A stretch of DNA of 64,000 nucleotides from assembly GCA_963921195.1 (NCBI GenBank), contig OY992537.1, positions 129,044,694-129,108,693 on the forward strand, written 5' to 3'. The DNA comes from Pegoplata infirma (Eukaryota; Arthropoda; Insecta; Diptera; Anthomyiidae). Positions 23,632 to 34,508 of the stretch are shown one piece after another (positions within the stretch are counted from its first letter, which is position 1; every line of letters begins with the position of its first letter). A program made the translations under genes and the position numbers. The notes beneath the pieces were generated by a model. That model had not been told where the DNA came from, searched no databases, and saw only the letters and a program-made list of their open reading frames with translations.

Positions 23632-23884
23632 TTTTAAACGTTTTTTTATTTTTTTTTTTAATATATTTATTAATTTTTTTTTTTTTTAATTATTAAAAAA
23701 ATTGTAAGGCTTATTGATAATATTTTTTTCTATGAATTTACCAAAATCTATGAATAAAATACTATGAAATATTTCACAATACTAATGAATATTCATTCAG
23801 CCAATGAATTGTCTCATAGATTCTATGAATTTGGTTTAATGAAATTTGTTCATAGATATTATGAATAATAATTCTTTCAGTGTA

Positions 23885-24303
23885 CGAAAGAACTTTCTGT
23901 TACAAAATTGTTGAAATTTCAACAAAAATTTTTGAAAACAATATTGGAATGTCCCTTTTTTCCTGTCAAGGAAGCCATAGATTTTCAAAAACGAAATTTT
24001 GTATTTAAGTTTGGAATGTCCTTTTAACGCTGTTAAAATTTCAGGTTGGGGTTTTTGTGTTGTCGAGCAATAAATTTCCAAATTTGGTGATAAAGTTAAA
24101 TTTTTGATTTGTTGCAAAAATTTTGAAAAAATCAAATATTTGTCTATCTAACAAATTTTGCATATTGCTCAAAAATATGAACATTTTCAAACAACTGGAC
24201 AATTGAAAATTTTCAACTGAATTTTAAAAAATAACTAGATCCGTACATTTTTTTTTTTTAGTTTAAAAAAAATACACCAGTTTTTAAATGTGAGATACAT
24301 ATT
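23885..24303. other. AT-rich sequence, nothing recognised
   Basis: No gene, RNA or element ends could be supported. The segment 23890-24130 may belong to the same host sequence as 21430-21556, which the TA element separated. Confidence 0.35.
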
Positions 24304-24712
24304 TGCTGTGTTTTTCAATAAGTGGATTTATTTTCAGATTAATCTTATTTAGTTTAAAATAAATATTTTAACATGCCAAAACAAATTTGGAATATCTTTT
24401 TCCGTAATCTACGATAAATAAGCAGTTATAATCCGAAAAAATAATAAAAAAATTTGGAAAATTAAAAATGTTATAAATAAAAATTAATCCAAAGTGGACT
24501 TATTAAATCCTAAAATTTAATTGGATTAATTTTGATTTATTTATAACTTTTTTAAGTTTCCAAATTTTTCTATTATTTTTTCGGATTATAATTGCTTATT
24601 TATCGTAGATTACGGAAAAAAATGCCAAATTTGTTCTGGCATGTTAAAATATTTATTTTAAACTAAATAAGATTAATCCGAAAATAAATCCACATATTGA
24701 AAAACACAGCAA
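24304..24712. mobile_element. 420-bp MITE-like inverted repeat, copy 2
   Basis: Same family as 16072-16492. It starts TTGCTGTGTTTTTCAATAAG and ends TTGAAAAACACAGCAA, with the same internal TTATAAAT/ATTTATAA arms. Non-coding. Confidence 0.65.
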
Positions 24713-25193
24713 TTGTTATTTTGGACTACTTTTCAAATATAACATCAATTAAATCAATGATCCGCCAATTAAATTTCCCAAGGCTTAGCTTATTTGCAAA
24801 TGTCGTCAAAAAACAACACAAACATTCTTAGGCTTACACAAGTGAATTTTTGTATGCTGCTTCCAAAATCTGGATTATTTTTTGCTGGGAAGCTTTTCAT
24901 ATGCCTATATTAATCATTAGGGCAAGTACTTTTATGAAAATGCATATTTTTACTCAGCATTGTAAACATAGCATAAATTAAATATCTATCCGAATCAAAG
25001 AATTTGCAATAAAATGGCATTGATTTGTAGTTGCATATTTTTGAATATTTTGGTATAAATGCATATTTTTGCATATTTTGATATAAATTCGACTTTTTTT
25101 AAATTTCATCAATATTTTTTCAAAACTTCCTTAGGAAAATTCAAACCCTATCCCCTATTTTTTATAGAAAAATGTATTTATTTATCGAAACCA

Positions 25194-26216
25194 CACAGAA
25201 AAAAATAAAAAAGAAATTCAATTACGAAATTCGTTGATTCAATTAAAAAATTAATTGATGTCGGACGTATCACGCAAATGCTCATATTAATTACGCATTT
25301 TGTTTGAAAATAATTTTAGTATTCAATTAAAATTTTAATTGAATGAATTAATGTTTTGATTGAAAATAAAATAGAAAATCAATTAAAATTTTAATTGAAT
25401 AAATTAAACATTTAATTGAAATATAACCAGAAATCAATTAAATTTTCAATGAAAAAATTTAAAGTTTTACTTAAAAAAACACCCTTACATAAGAAAATCA
25501 AAATTGTTCGTGTAAAATTTAAAAACATAAGTTTTTTTATTGAATTAAAATGTTTCATACAATACACAATACATAAATTACAATATCAATAAAAATTTTA
25601 AATTACTTTCTTCTTAAATCTTTAACACTTGGCATTGCATGAAGTTTTGCCACTAACAATTAGTACAGTTTTAAATAAACGCAACACATTTTTTTTTATA
25701 ATTCTGTTGTTAAGCAAAATTTTTGTCAAAGACGATATGACGCGCACGTGTTTTTTTTTGCTTAAACTTTACACAATTTGTTTTTTCAGCAATAGTTTTA
25801 AAAAATTTAATTTGTATAAGCAAGTCTTTAAAAATTGTTACTTAATAAATTCATATTTGCTTTATTATGTACAGTCCCTTTCTTTATCCGCAACTTTATG
25901 CCGCGTCATCTTGCTTGAAAGAAACAATAATACAAAAAGTATTTTTTTTTTCAATTTGTATGTATTTATTTGCTGACAGCGCTTCTGCATGCAAAACAAT
26001 ATAAATAAAGTTTTTTTTTTTGTATTTTTTGCATGTTTGTGTGTGCTTTGGCTGCTAACAACAGTGCATACAAAACCGGTTTACTTTATTTTTTCCGCAA
26101 AGTTAAAAATTCAATTAAAACATTAATTGAATCAATTAAAATATTTAATTGAAACTGCTTTTAAAATTAAATAAAATTTGAATTGAAAAAAAATTTGCCA
26201 TATTATTTTCTGTGCA
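25194..26216. mobile_element. Element with CACAGAAAA ends, 2-bp CA repeat outside
   Basis: CACAGAAAAAAATAA at the left and TTATTTTCTGTG at the right, with CA on both sides (25192-25193, 26217-26218) instead of TA. The arms consist of AATTAAAATTTTAATTGAAT palindromic words. The 115-codon open frame in the middle (25629-25976) has only low-complexity, hydrophobic translation and is not called a gene. Confidence 0.65.
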
Positions 26217-26557
26217 TATTCTAAGGCTTTTTTTAAAGAAAATGGATTCTGTAAGTATAATTTTTATATTCTGAAAAATTTTTCCTATTTAAAATGTTCC
26301 TATTCTGAGATATTTATGAATATCTCTTCACTAATCGTAAAGAAAAAAATGTTTTTGATTTTAAGATTTCTTACAGGAAAATTGCATTTTTATTTTGATT
26401 AGAGTTAGGGTAGGGTCTTTAAGTTAATTTTTTGACTTGAAAATCGGAAAATTCCGAAAAAAAAGTAAAAAAAAGTATTTTAAAAATAAATAGTAGTATT
26501 TTTTTTAGAATAAAGAACACAAAGTATTGAAAAATAACTTGTTTTAGAAAAATATTA

Positions 26558-26694
26558 GGTCTATTCGATTACCCAAATTTCTTACTATTTTTCACTACAA
26601 CTGGAAAGTTTTGTTTACTTTTTGTATTAAAAATTTCCAGCTGTAGTAAAATGAGTAAAAAAAAGTAGATTGTAGTAAGGTAATCGAATAGACC
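26558..26694. mobile_element. 137-bp hairpin MITE, TIR GGTCTATTCGATTACC
   Basis: The ends GGTCTATTCGATTACC and GGTAATCGAATAGACC are inverted, with TA outside (26556-26557, 26695-26696). AGTAAAA/TTTTACT and TTTCCAGCTGTAGT/ACTACAACTGGAAA make most of the element a single hairpin. Confidence 0.65.
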
Positions 26695-27107
26695 TATTGT
26701 GTTTTAATATTTTTGTTTCTTTTAGAAACTTCAGTAATATTTAGTGACTCAAAGAAAAAACTTCTCAAGTAAAAAATATTTTACTAACTAAAAATTGTTT
26801 CCACTCAATAAAACATTTTTAAGAACTGTCGAGGGCCTTAAAATATTTGACAAAGTCTAATTTATGTTAACAAATTATTTTGTTTAGTAAAATCAATAAT
26901 TTTTAAATGCATATTTTTAAAGTTTTTAGTGCATATTTTGGATTTTTAGACGCATATTATAGGCACATATTTTCGTTTTTTAGATGCATGAAAGTACTTG
27001 CCCTATTAATCATTCATTAATTTACATATCATTTTTGTTGATAATTTCAACCTAACCGAGAACTGAAAACAATGTCCGTCGTTTCGTTGAAGCGAAATCG
27101 ACCAAGG

Positions 27108-27172
27108 ATTCTGGTGGGAATCGAAACCACGACCCCGTACTAAACACGTATCACGCTACCAACTAACCCCCC
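27108..27172 (-). other. tRNA-like sequence with A- and B-box-like motifs
   Basis: On the minus strand TTAGTTGGTAGCG (from 27154-27166) is A-box-like and GGTTTCGATTCCC (from 27116-27128) B-box-like. No T-run follows closely, and acceptor-stem pairing is not evident. Likely a SINE head or tRNA relic, different from the paired modules. Confidence 0.4.
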
Positions 27173-27982
27173 TTAGGCCTATGCCATACGAGCTTTCACA
27201 AATTTACAAAAGTTTCTTAAATATTAAGTTAAACTGCAATTGAAATTTTCATTGATAAAAATTTAATTACTAAATACATATATAGTGCGAATGTTCGTAA
27301 AGTATAACGCATCATATTTATCAAGAACTTTCAACAATAATGAACATACATTTTTATTTGCTGTAAACAGTAAAGTTATAAATTAAAAAATTATAAAGAA
27401 AGTGCAAACAATACAACTAATTTTTAACTCTTTTTCAACTGAAAATAATGAAAAACAGAAAAAAATAAAGTAATAAAAAGTGCAAATGCATCGATGGATA
27501 ACAAAAACATGTCAGCCTACTAAAAAAATTTTGTTAATCAAAAACGTGAATTAAAAAATCTATGGCCCCTGCAAATTTGATATTTTGGTAAGATGTTATA
27601 TGAATGAAGTCGAAACTTCCAAGAAGATTATTTTTGAGATTATTCTTTTGATTAGGTAGATGAAAAATTTTTATCTTGAATAAAACAAAATCATTAATGT
27701 AGACCAAAATTCAAGAAAGGCTTTAAAAACTAATCTCAATTTTCTTTTTTATGGCCCATTGTAGTTCTAATTTTATTTTTTCAAAGGCGATTGAAAAATG
27801 TAAAAAAAACTATTATAACTTTTTTTCTGAGCTAAGAATGTCCCAGCAAAATTTTCGATGTAAATAAGTTGTAGAACAACTTTTTGCTCGCACAGAACCT
27901 GTTCTACTTTCTATTTTAGCAACGATGAATTTAATTTGAAAATGTCCCAAAACCAACCGGTTCTTTTACATCAAACTAGGTA
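27173..27982. other. AT-rich sequence, nothing recognised
   Basis: No gene or element ends were found between the hAT edge and the TA element at 27983. Confidence 0.3.
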
Positions 27983-28490
27983 CACTTAAAAAAATACCTT
28001 GTAAAATTATAAGAAAAATTTGTAACTTTTTTTTGCTACCTCTTATTTGACAAAAAATTCCTAATAATTTTAAAAGCTTTTTACCAATAATTTTGCAATT
28101 TTACAAGGTTTTTACCAATAAAATTGTAAATTTACAATTTTTTTGACACGATAAAATTTACAAGGAGGTTTCGTAACTTTACTAGATTTTTTGCTTCCTC
28201 TAATTTTACGAGAATTTTGTAATTTTACAAGCTTTTTACCAATAAAATTTTAAATTTACATTTTTTTGGCGAAACTAAAATTACAAGGAGTTCTCGTGAA
28301 CTTACAAGATTTTTTTTGTAAAATTATCTTGGAAATTTGTAAAATTACAAAAAAAAATTTAAAATTACAAAAAAAAAATAAATTTCGATTCAAATTTGTT
28401 TGTTAAAAAAACAAGGAAAACAGTCAAATATTGGTAAAATGGGATTACGAGACGTTTCCTAGTAATTTGACAAAGTTTTTTTTTTTTGTG
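27983..28490. mobile_element. TA-inserting MITE, TTTACAAG-word family, copy 2
   Basis: CACTTAAAAAAATACCTTG at the left, CAAAGTTTTTTTTTTTTGTG at the right, TA outside (27981-27982, 28491-28492). It is in the opposite orientation to 14622-15143 and 30632-31159. The body is TTTACAAG/CTTGTAAA words. Confidence 0.75.
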
Positions 28491-28492
28491 TA

Positions 28493-29414
28493 CATTAGGG
28501 TTTTGACATTTTGGATTTTTTTGCAAATATTAAAATTTACCTGCCCTAGCCAAAAAGGCCATACAAAAATATTAAGAATTGCATTTTTACTTTTTCGCTT
28601 CCGTTAAAAAAAGTTCCCGCACCAAACGAGTTGAAATTTGGTCATGTTTTTTTAGTTTAATTAAAATTAAGAAAACATGAGACTTTAACGATGCGTAGGA
28701 AAAGCTATTTACGGTCAAAATGACGAAAGGACTTTTTTGATTCCTTCAAGATTAAAATTTGGCGGCTTAACCCTTAACTGCATAACGTTAACTATTTATA
28801 ACGTCAACTTTGGCAGCATGTAGCTCCAAAAGTTAAAGTCGGGGCGGCTATTTTTGATTTGTATGTGTTCACAAGATCTTTTTTTATATAATTCATTCAT
28901 TGCACTATAGGGAATTTATAAGAAATTGTTGGCCAAAAGTCCATTTTTGATGTGTTCAAAAAAACTTTTTTCGGATGCCATTATACAGTAAACTATATAA
29001 AAGTAAGCTAGCACACATATTTTTGTACACCAAACTCTTTTACCGCTAGTACGGAGGCGTCAAAAACAAAATTTAATTTTTTATTATTTTTTTTTTAATT
29101 TTGGAGAACATAACTTATTACAAAATTAACGTACTTAAAAACCTGTATTAAAATCTTTTGAAATTAATTTCAATTATCAATGGAGCAAATAAATATATTT
29201 TGTACAAAGTACAGGTTTAAAATGTTGATTTATATATTTTTTTAATTTTTCTAATTAATTAATTTTTTTCTTTTTTAAACCAAATATATTTGTGGACTGC
29301 TACTTTTTTTGCATATAATTGCATACTCCCATATCTCTATGAGGTATTGGAAAACTCTTTGTGAGTAAGATGTATTCATCCGCTAAGCCATGCGGCTCCA
29401 TGGGGAAAAGATAT
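28493..29414. other. AT-rich sequence, nothing recognised
   Basis: No ORF with a domain. Portions (28500-28950 and 29830-30100) look like two halves of one old repeat separated by the Helentron-like fragment, but this was not established. Confidence 0.3.
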
Positions 29415-29765
29415 TTAGTGATGTCCGTCCGACCGTCTGTCGGTCTGACTGTCTGGGGAATGCACGATTCTGTCCAAACCAAAAGAGCTAGCCACCTGAT
29501 GTTTGGCACGAATATGTCTTATAGTCTTACGATGTTCAAGTTCGTAAATGGGCAAAATTGGAACATGTGAAAAAAAGCTCCCCCTTAAATAACTTAGTCT
29601 AGCTACGCAAAATCCCATATTTTACATTTTTTTTGTACATTTGCTTAAAAATTAAAAAAAAATACGCCACAAGAAGTTCAAAGCCCTGCACTTGGACCAA
29701 AAGCACTAGGAAAATTATTTTTTGCCCGCCCCCTTTTGTGGGCGTGGATGTAAAAATTATTGACA
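29415..29765 (+). mobile_element. Helentron-like element, partial
   Basis: GTGATGTCCGTCCGACCGTC, AAAAGAGCTAGCCACCTGA, TTTGGCACGAATATGTCTTA and CCCGCCCCCTTTTGTGGGCG align in order with copies at 19339 and 22942. The 3' hairpin end is missing, and the 5' part is replaced or strongly diverged. Confidence 0.55.
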
Positions 29766-30629
29766 AAATTATATTACAAAATTGCATTAAAAACACGATT
29801 CATTAGGCCAGATCATGCCAATTTTTTATACAGAGCCTTAAAACTTACCGCCAAATAAACTTGCCAAATTTTGAGGCAATATCCCAACTTTTGGAGTTTT
29901 GGCCAGAAAATACCAGAAAATTCCCTATAGTGCATTGTAAGGGTTAAAATTACCTTATTTTTGAAAAATAGGACTTAAAACAAAAAATATCTGTGACTTT
30001 TTAGAAATTGCGTTTGGTGCGGAAGGTTTTTTTGCCAAAATGATCCGCAAATACGTTTTTTAATATTAATTTTGTATTGCCTATCACGTGGTTATAGGTA
30101 AAAATTTTGTCAAAAATGAGTCATAACCCTAGTGTACATGCTCTTTGGAACCTGTTCTGGAAGAAGATGTTTCGTTGATGAATTTTATATGGAAAATTTA
30201 AAAAGGAACATATTCCCAGGAATCTTAAACCGAAAATATACTTGTTCCAGGAAACAGGTTGCAGAATACTATATTGAACCCCATAAAAATGTGTCCTTCT
30301 AGATTTCATTTTAATTTTTCAGAATATTTAGAAACTGTTGTAGTATATTTGAAGGGCTTATTGTAAAAACTCGATAAACAACATTTCATTTTATGGTGAT
30401 TTTTGCCTTAAAACTTTCGAAATAATGTAAAAATATAACTTTAGTAAACATACATACTTATGATACTTGTACGAAGGGTTTCAGCTAGACTTCTGCCAAA
30501 AATCTATCTGTGGAACGTAAGTAGAACGCGAAGAACACCAAAAAATAAAATGTTGCTTATCAAGTTTTTGTAGTAAGCCCATCATTTATTGATGAATAAA
30601 TTTAAATTTATCACCAGAATGATCAAATA
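29766..30629. other. AT-rich sequence, nothing recognised
   Basis: 30120-30310 has slightly higher GC, but its open frame shows no domain. No element ends found. Confidence 0.3.
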
Positions 30630-30631
30630 TA

Positions 30632-31159
30632 CACTCAAAAAATAAAACTTGTCAAATTACTAGAAAAAGTCTCGTAATCCCATTTTACCAATATTTGACA
30701 GTTTTCCTTGTTTTTTTTTTTATTTTACAGTTTTTCTTGTTATTTTACAAATTTTCAAGATTTTTTACAAAAAAAAAATCTAGTAAATTTACGAGAATTT
30801 CTTGTAAGTTTTATTTCGCCAAAAAAGTTGTAAATTTACAAGTTTTTTGGTAAAAATCCTGTAAAATTACAAAAAAGTTCGTAACTTTTACTAGGAATCC
30901 TCGTAAAATAGGAGGTAACAAAAAATCAAGTAAAATCACGAAACCTCCTTGTAAGTTTTATAGCGTCAAAAAAAATTGTAAATTTACAATTTTTGTGGTA
31001 AAAAGCTTGTAAAACTACAAAATTATTGGTAAAAAGCTTGTAAAATTACAAAGTTATTGGTAAGAAGCTTGTAAAATAACAAGGAATTCTTGTCAAATAG
31101 GAAGTAGCAAAAAAAAGTTACAAACTTTTCTTGTAATTTTACAAGGTTTTTTTTGAGTG
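30632..31159. mobile_element. TA-inserting MITE, TTTACAAG-word family, copy 3
   Basis: CACTCAAAAAATAAAACTTG at the left and ACAAGGTTTTTTTTGAGTG at the right, TA outside (30630-30631, 31160-31161). The interior closely follows 14622-15143. Confidence 0.8.
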
Positions 31160-31306
31160 TAGGAAATTAGGGAAACCTAGTGAATTCATATCGCCGTTTA
31201 AGAATTTCGTATGGTGGTCTATTTTCCAAGACGGGAAGAAAAAAATAATATAATGCAATTTTTGTGTAAGTTTTTTATAATGTATGCATATTTTTCCACC
31301 TCTGCA

Positions 31307-32103
31307 CTCAAAAAAAAAACCTTGTAAAGTTACCAAAAAATCTCGTGATTTTACGAGGCTGTTCTCGTAAAATAGGACGTAGGTAAAATTCTCGTAAAAT
31401 TACGAGGATTTCATCGTAATTTTAAATGCGCTAAAAATTGGTAAAATAACCAATTTTATTGGTAAAAATATTGTTTTAAAACCGGAAAAATAAAAAAAAA
31501 ATGGTAAACTTACAAGAAAAATTGGTAAATATGTTTAAAAAAAATTGGTAAATTTACAAACTAAAATGGTAAATTTACAAAAAAAAAATTTTTTGTTAAA
31601 CAACATAAATCCTCCTAATTAAATAATTTTTGTAAAATAACTGTTTTTTTAAATTAACTGGAATCCTCGTAATAAATTTTTCAAAATTTTTCCAACTTTT
31701 TTTTTTAAATTTTTCAATAATAAAAAAATATTTCGGGACTTGGAAATTTTTTAAAAAAAATAGAAAATTTACAAAAAAGAAAAATTGTTTTTTTTTGGTT
31801 AAACAACATAAATCTTAGTACAACATAATTTATGTAAAATAACAGTTTTTTTTTGTAAATCAACTAGAATCCTCGTAATAAAAACTTTGTTGTAAAATTA
31901 CAGTTTTTTTTTGTAAAATAACCGTTCAAAATGGTAGAATACAATTACAAAAATAAATTTGTAAAATTACCAATAAAACTGTAGTTCTCGTTTGAGCAAA
32001 GTACAATTTTTTTTGTCAAAAAACAAGGAAAATTGTTAAATATTGGTAGAACGGGATTACAAGGCATTTCACCAGGCGTTTTACCAGTTTATTTTTTTGA
32101 GTG
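31307..32103. mobile_element. Longer TTTACAAG-word element, TG outside both ends
   Basis: CACTCAAAAAAAAAACCTTG at the left and TTATTTTTTTGAGTG at the right. The flanking dinucleotide is TG on both sides (31305-31306, 32104-32105). The interior is expanded, with two similar blocks (31560-31680 and 31770-31900). Confidence 0.7.
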
Positions 32104-32344
32104 TGGTTTTTGGAGGTATGCGGTATTCTCTAAAGCTGTTATTTAAAAATTAAATAGATGTGATTAACTAGACGTCATAAAATTTAAAAAAAATGCTCTT
32201 TGGCTTAGATAGTTGAAACTTCAGCGCTGAAGGAGCACCCCAAGATGAAGTACAATCTTTCTGAAACTTTAACCAGATCGTTGTGGCATCTATTTTTACC
32301 AATCCGGCACATCGCTCAAGCAAAATTCGCGAAAATTCATTTCT

Positions 32345-33130
32345 CACTCCGCCCTACTGTGGATAAAAAAAGTTTGACCTGCCCCCCTTTGTGGGTGTGG
32401 ATATAAAAAAAAGTATTTAAATACTGAGTATTTGGATTAATTAATTAAAAGAATCATAATAAATCCTTTTGACAGAATCTACCGACCCCTCGCAAAAAAA
32501 AAACGCCGGGAAAGTTTTTTTTATATTTTTTTTTTTTAATTTTGGAGGGTAGAAAAGATTTGCCACAGCCGAATTTAACACTCTCACTTTATTTGGGGTT
32601 TTCACAGTGACGATTAAATTTGCCTTTTTTAGTATGGTATATGGTATTTGGAAAATTTGCCATTTTACTAAACGTCAACTATTTGCCACTGTGATCGATT
32701 CTAAGACATTCTAGCGATGTCCGTCCGTCCGTCCGTCCGTCCGTCTGTCCGTCTGTAGAGGACACGATACAGTCCAAAATAAAAGAGCTAGACTTCTGAA
32801 GTTTGGCACGAATATGTCTTATATTCCTAGGCAGGTTAAGTTCGGAAATGGGCTAAATCGGACCAGGGGAAAAAAGTTCCCCCTTGGAGAACTAAACCAA
32901 CCTAAGAAAAACCGCATTTTTTGCAGGGTTTTTTGTACTTTTGCTAAGCAAATGCAACATCTTTATCTCAGAAGAAGTTCAAAATCGCAATGGGAATGTG
33001 CCCCTAACGTCTCTAACCAAACCCCCCCCCCCCCCCGCCAAAAAAAAAAACGCCCCTGCATTTTTTTATGTTCTTTTTTACATTTTGAAGGGTATAAAAG
33101 ATTCGGCACGGCCGAATGTAACACTTGTTT
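32345..33130 (+). mobile_element. Two Helentron-like fragments in tandem
   Basis: 32345-32590 is the 3' half of a copy, ending TTGGAGGGTAGAAAAGATT, GCCACAGCCGAATTTAAC and CTCTCACTT. 32692-33130 resumes at GTGATCGATTCTAAGACATT with a (GTCY)n tract (32717-32758) and again ends with a GAAGGGTATAAAAGATTCGG hairpin and ACACTTGTTT. A C-run lies at about 33007-33020. Confidence 0.6.
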
Positions 33131-33476
33131 CTTTATATATCGTGACCACAATTTTTGTTAGTAACCTGCACAAAATAATTTTAATTAACTTTAATAACTT
33201 TTTACATTCACAATTTTAAAATGAACAAAAAAATCTGTATTTTTCTTTTTGTATAAATGTTTTTGTTGCAGCGTTCAAAATTTTAGCATAAGCAATCACA
33301 ACTGTTGCAATTTTCGTGTTTTTTTATATTTGCACTCTGCCATTTTATTTTTAGACAAGGTTTGAGTTGGGCATTTTAAGAAAAACATGTCACACTAAAA
33401 TTGGCAGTTTTGGCGTTTGGCACATTTGTCAAAAAAGGCAAATTCAATCGTCACCCAATTAATTTTATCATTTTAA
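33131..33476. other. Short unclassified stretch
   Basis: Nothing recognised. It precedes the Harbinger-like pair upstream of the Osiris gene. Confidence 0.3.
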
Positions 33477-33868
33477 GGCTGGATTACTCAATTCTCCGTT
33501 ACACCCGGTCTAGATTAGCAATCATCATTTCTATCATACGTCACAATTGATTGTAATGGCTGTCATTGCTAATCCGGACAGTTTATACAATGATGGTATA
33601 CAATTGATGGTAGAGCGCCTGTTCTACTATAGATTGCTAGCAGTCAAGTGTCTATATGAAATTGCTAACCATTGCTTACTATCGAGTTTGGCGTTTGTAA
33701 ACGTCAAATGTAACACTGAACACCCTTTATGGTTGCTTTGGTGGTTGCTAATCTAGACCTGGTGTTATAAAAAACTCTCCGTTAAATTTAACTTTTCCAT
33801 ACAAATTTTGACATAAGGCTCCGTTAAATCGGCAGTTAGCAGCTAACTTTTCATTGAGTAATCCGCCC
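33477..33868. mobile_element. PIF/Harbinger-like MITE, TIR GGSYGGATTACTCAAT, TSD TAA
   Basis: GGCTGGATTACTCAAT and its inverse ATTGAGTAATCCGCCC are bounded by TAA (33474-33476, 33869-33871). It is interrupted by a second MITE at 33502-33764. A 3-bp TAA target is typical of PIF/Harbinger. Confidence 0.75.
33502..33764. mobile_element. PIF/Harbinger-like MITE nested in another, TSD TTA
   Basis: CACCCGGTCTAGATTAGCAA and TTGCTAATCTAGACCTGGTG are inverted, with TTA outside (33499-33501, 33765-33767). It sits 25 bp inside the element at 33477-33868. The 69-codon frame inside is not a gene. Confidence 0.75.
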
Positions 33869-34280
33869 TAAGTGAATGTTTTTAGTGCATACATGTATGG
33901 TAAAGGCTCTTAATATGTATGTAGTTTGTTAATGCATGAAGGTCCTGAGCCTTGTTATAAGCTAATTTTCAGCTCACTTCTTTAATTCTGAAGACAAATC
34001 ATATTTTTTTTCAGTTAGCTTTATTGCTTAAAAATAAAGTTTGGACATCGAGGATTTAAATGTATTTATGGCATTAAGAAAATAATAAAATCAAACTAAT
34101 TAAACGTCCAAGAAGCATCTTAAAAAAAAAATCATAAGACCTTAGACCATATTAAAAGTTATGATCATTAATAAAAACAATAGAAAAAGTGTATTTTGTT
34201 TTCTTTAACATATTTAAGATGCTTTAGAAACACGCCAATAGTTTCCATATCAATGATTTCGATAAAAAAGAAAATTAATT

Positions 34281-34319
34281 TATAAAAGCTGGTAGCATCA
34301 CATCATCTGGCTGCAGTTG
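34281..34319 (+). promoter_or_regulatory. Probable TATA/Inr core promoter of the Osiris gene
   Basis: TATAAAAG at 34281-34288 is followed by GCAGTT (34313-34318), one base from the insect initiator TCAGTY and about 33 bp from the TATA box. This would give a 5' UTR of about 190 nt. TATA-type promoters suit developmentally regulated cuticle-associated genes. The start site itself is inferred. Confidence 0.55.
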
Positions 34320-34508
34320 CATTTAAGAAACATTATCAATCAGCCAAAAAGAGCTGATTGTTTTAACTTAAAAAAAAGTGAGAAGTGAAAGGATTAAGGA
34401 CATTACAAAAAAATAAAGATCTGTTATAAGATCTTTTAGTGTATATACAAGTAATTTAAAAAAGGATTTTAAAAGTGTTACAAAAGAATCAAATAAAACA
34501 AATACAAA

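Larger units (their letters stand above)
21559..23882. mobile_element. TA-inserting element with two divergent tRNA-like modules, second copy type
   Basis: CACTGAAAGAATT and its inverse, flanked by TA (21557-21558, 23883-23884). The arms consist of TTCATAGATTCTATGAAT words. The core has tRNA-like modules at 21869-21938 (minus) and 22861-22936 (plus). A hAT (22054-22772) lies between the modules, and a Helentron-like element (22942-23631) sits directly in the T-run after the plus module. Without these insertions the element is about 0.9 kb, like 2894-3898, and its module order is the mirror image. Confidence 0.8.
24918..27005. mobile_element. hAT-type element, TIR TAGGGCAAGTACTTT, TSD TTAATCAT
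   Basis: TAGGGCAAGTACTTTTATG and its inverse AAAGTACTTGCCCTA are bounded by a perfect 8-bp duplication TTAATCAT (24910-24917, 27006-27013). Subterminal TGCATATTTT words link it to 36286-36863 and 44238-44812. A TA-type element (25194-26216) and a small MITE (26558-26694) are nested inside. Confidence 0.85.

Noticed and set aside
25629..25976. 115-codon frame in the core of a TA-type element
   Set aside because: Phe/Leu/Ser-rich translation of AT-rich DNA, with no domain and no codon pattern.
3213..27172. Functional tRNA genes at the five tRNA-like segments
   Set aside because: A- and B-box-like motifs are present, but acceptor and anticodon stems cannot be paired properly, and four of the five lie in transposons.
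32814..33219. Two overlapping frames of 92-115 codons
   Set aside because: They read through a Helentron-like element, including a C-run and A-run. Non-coding.
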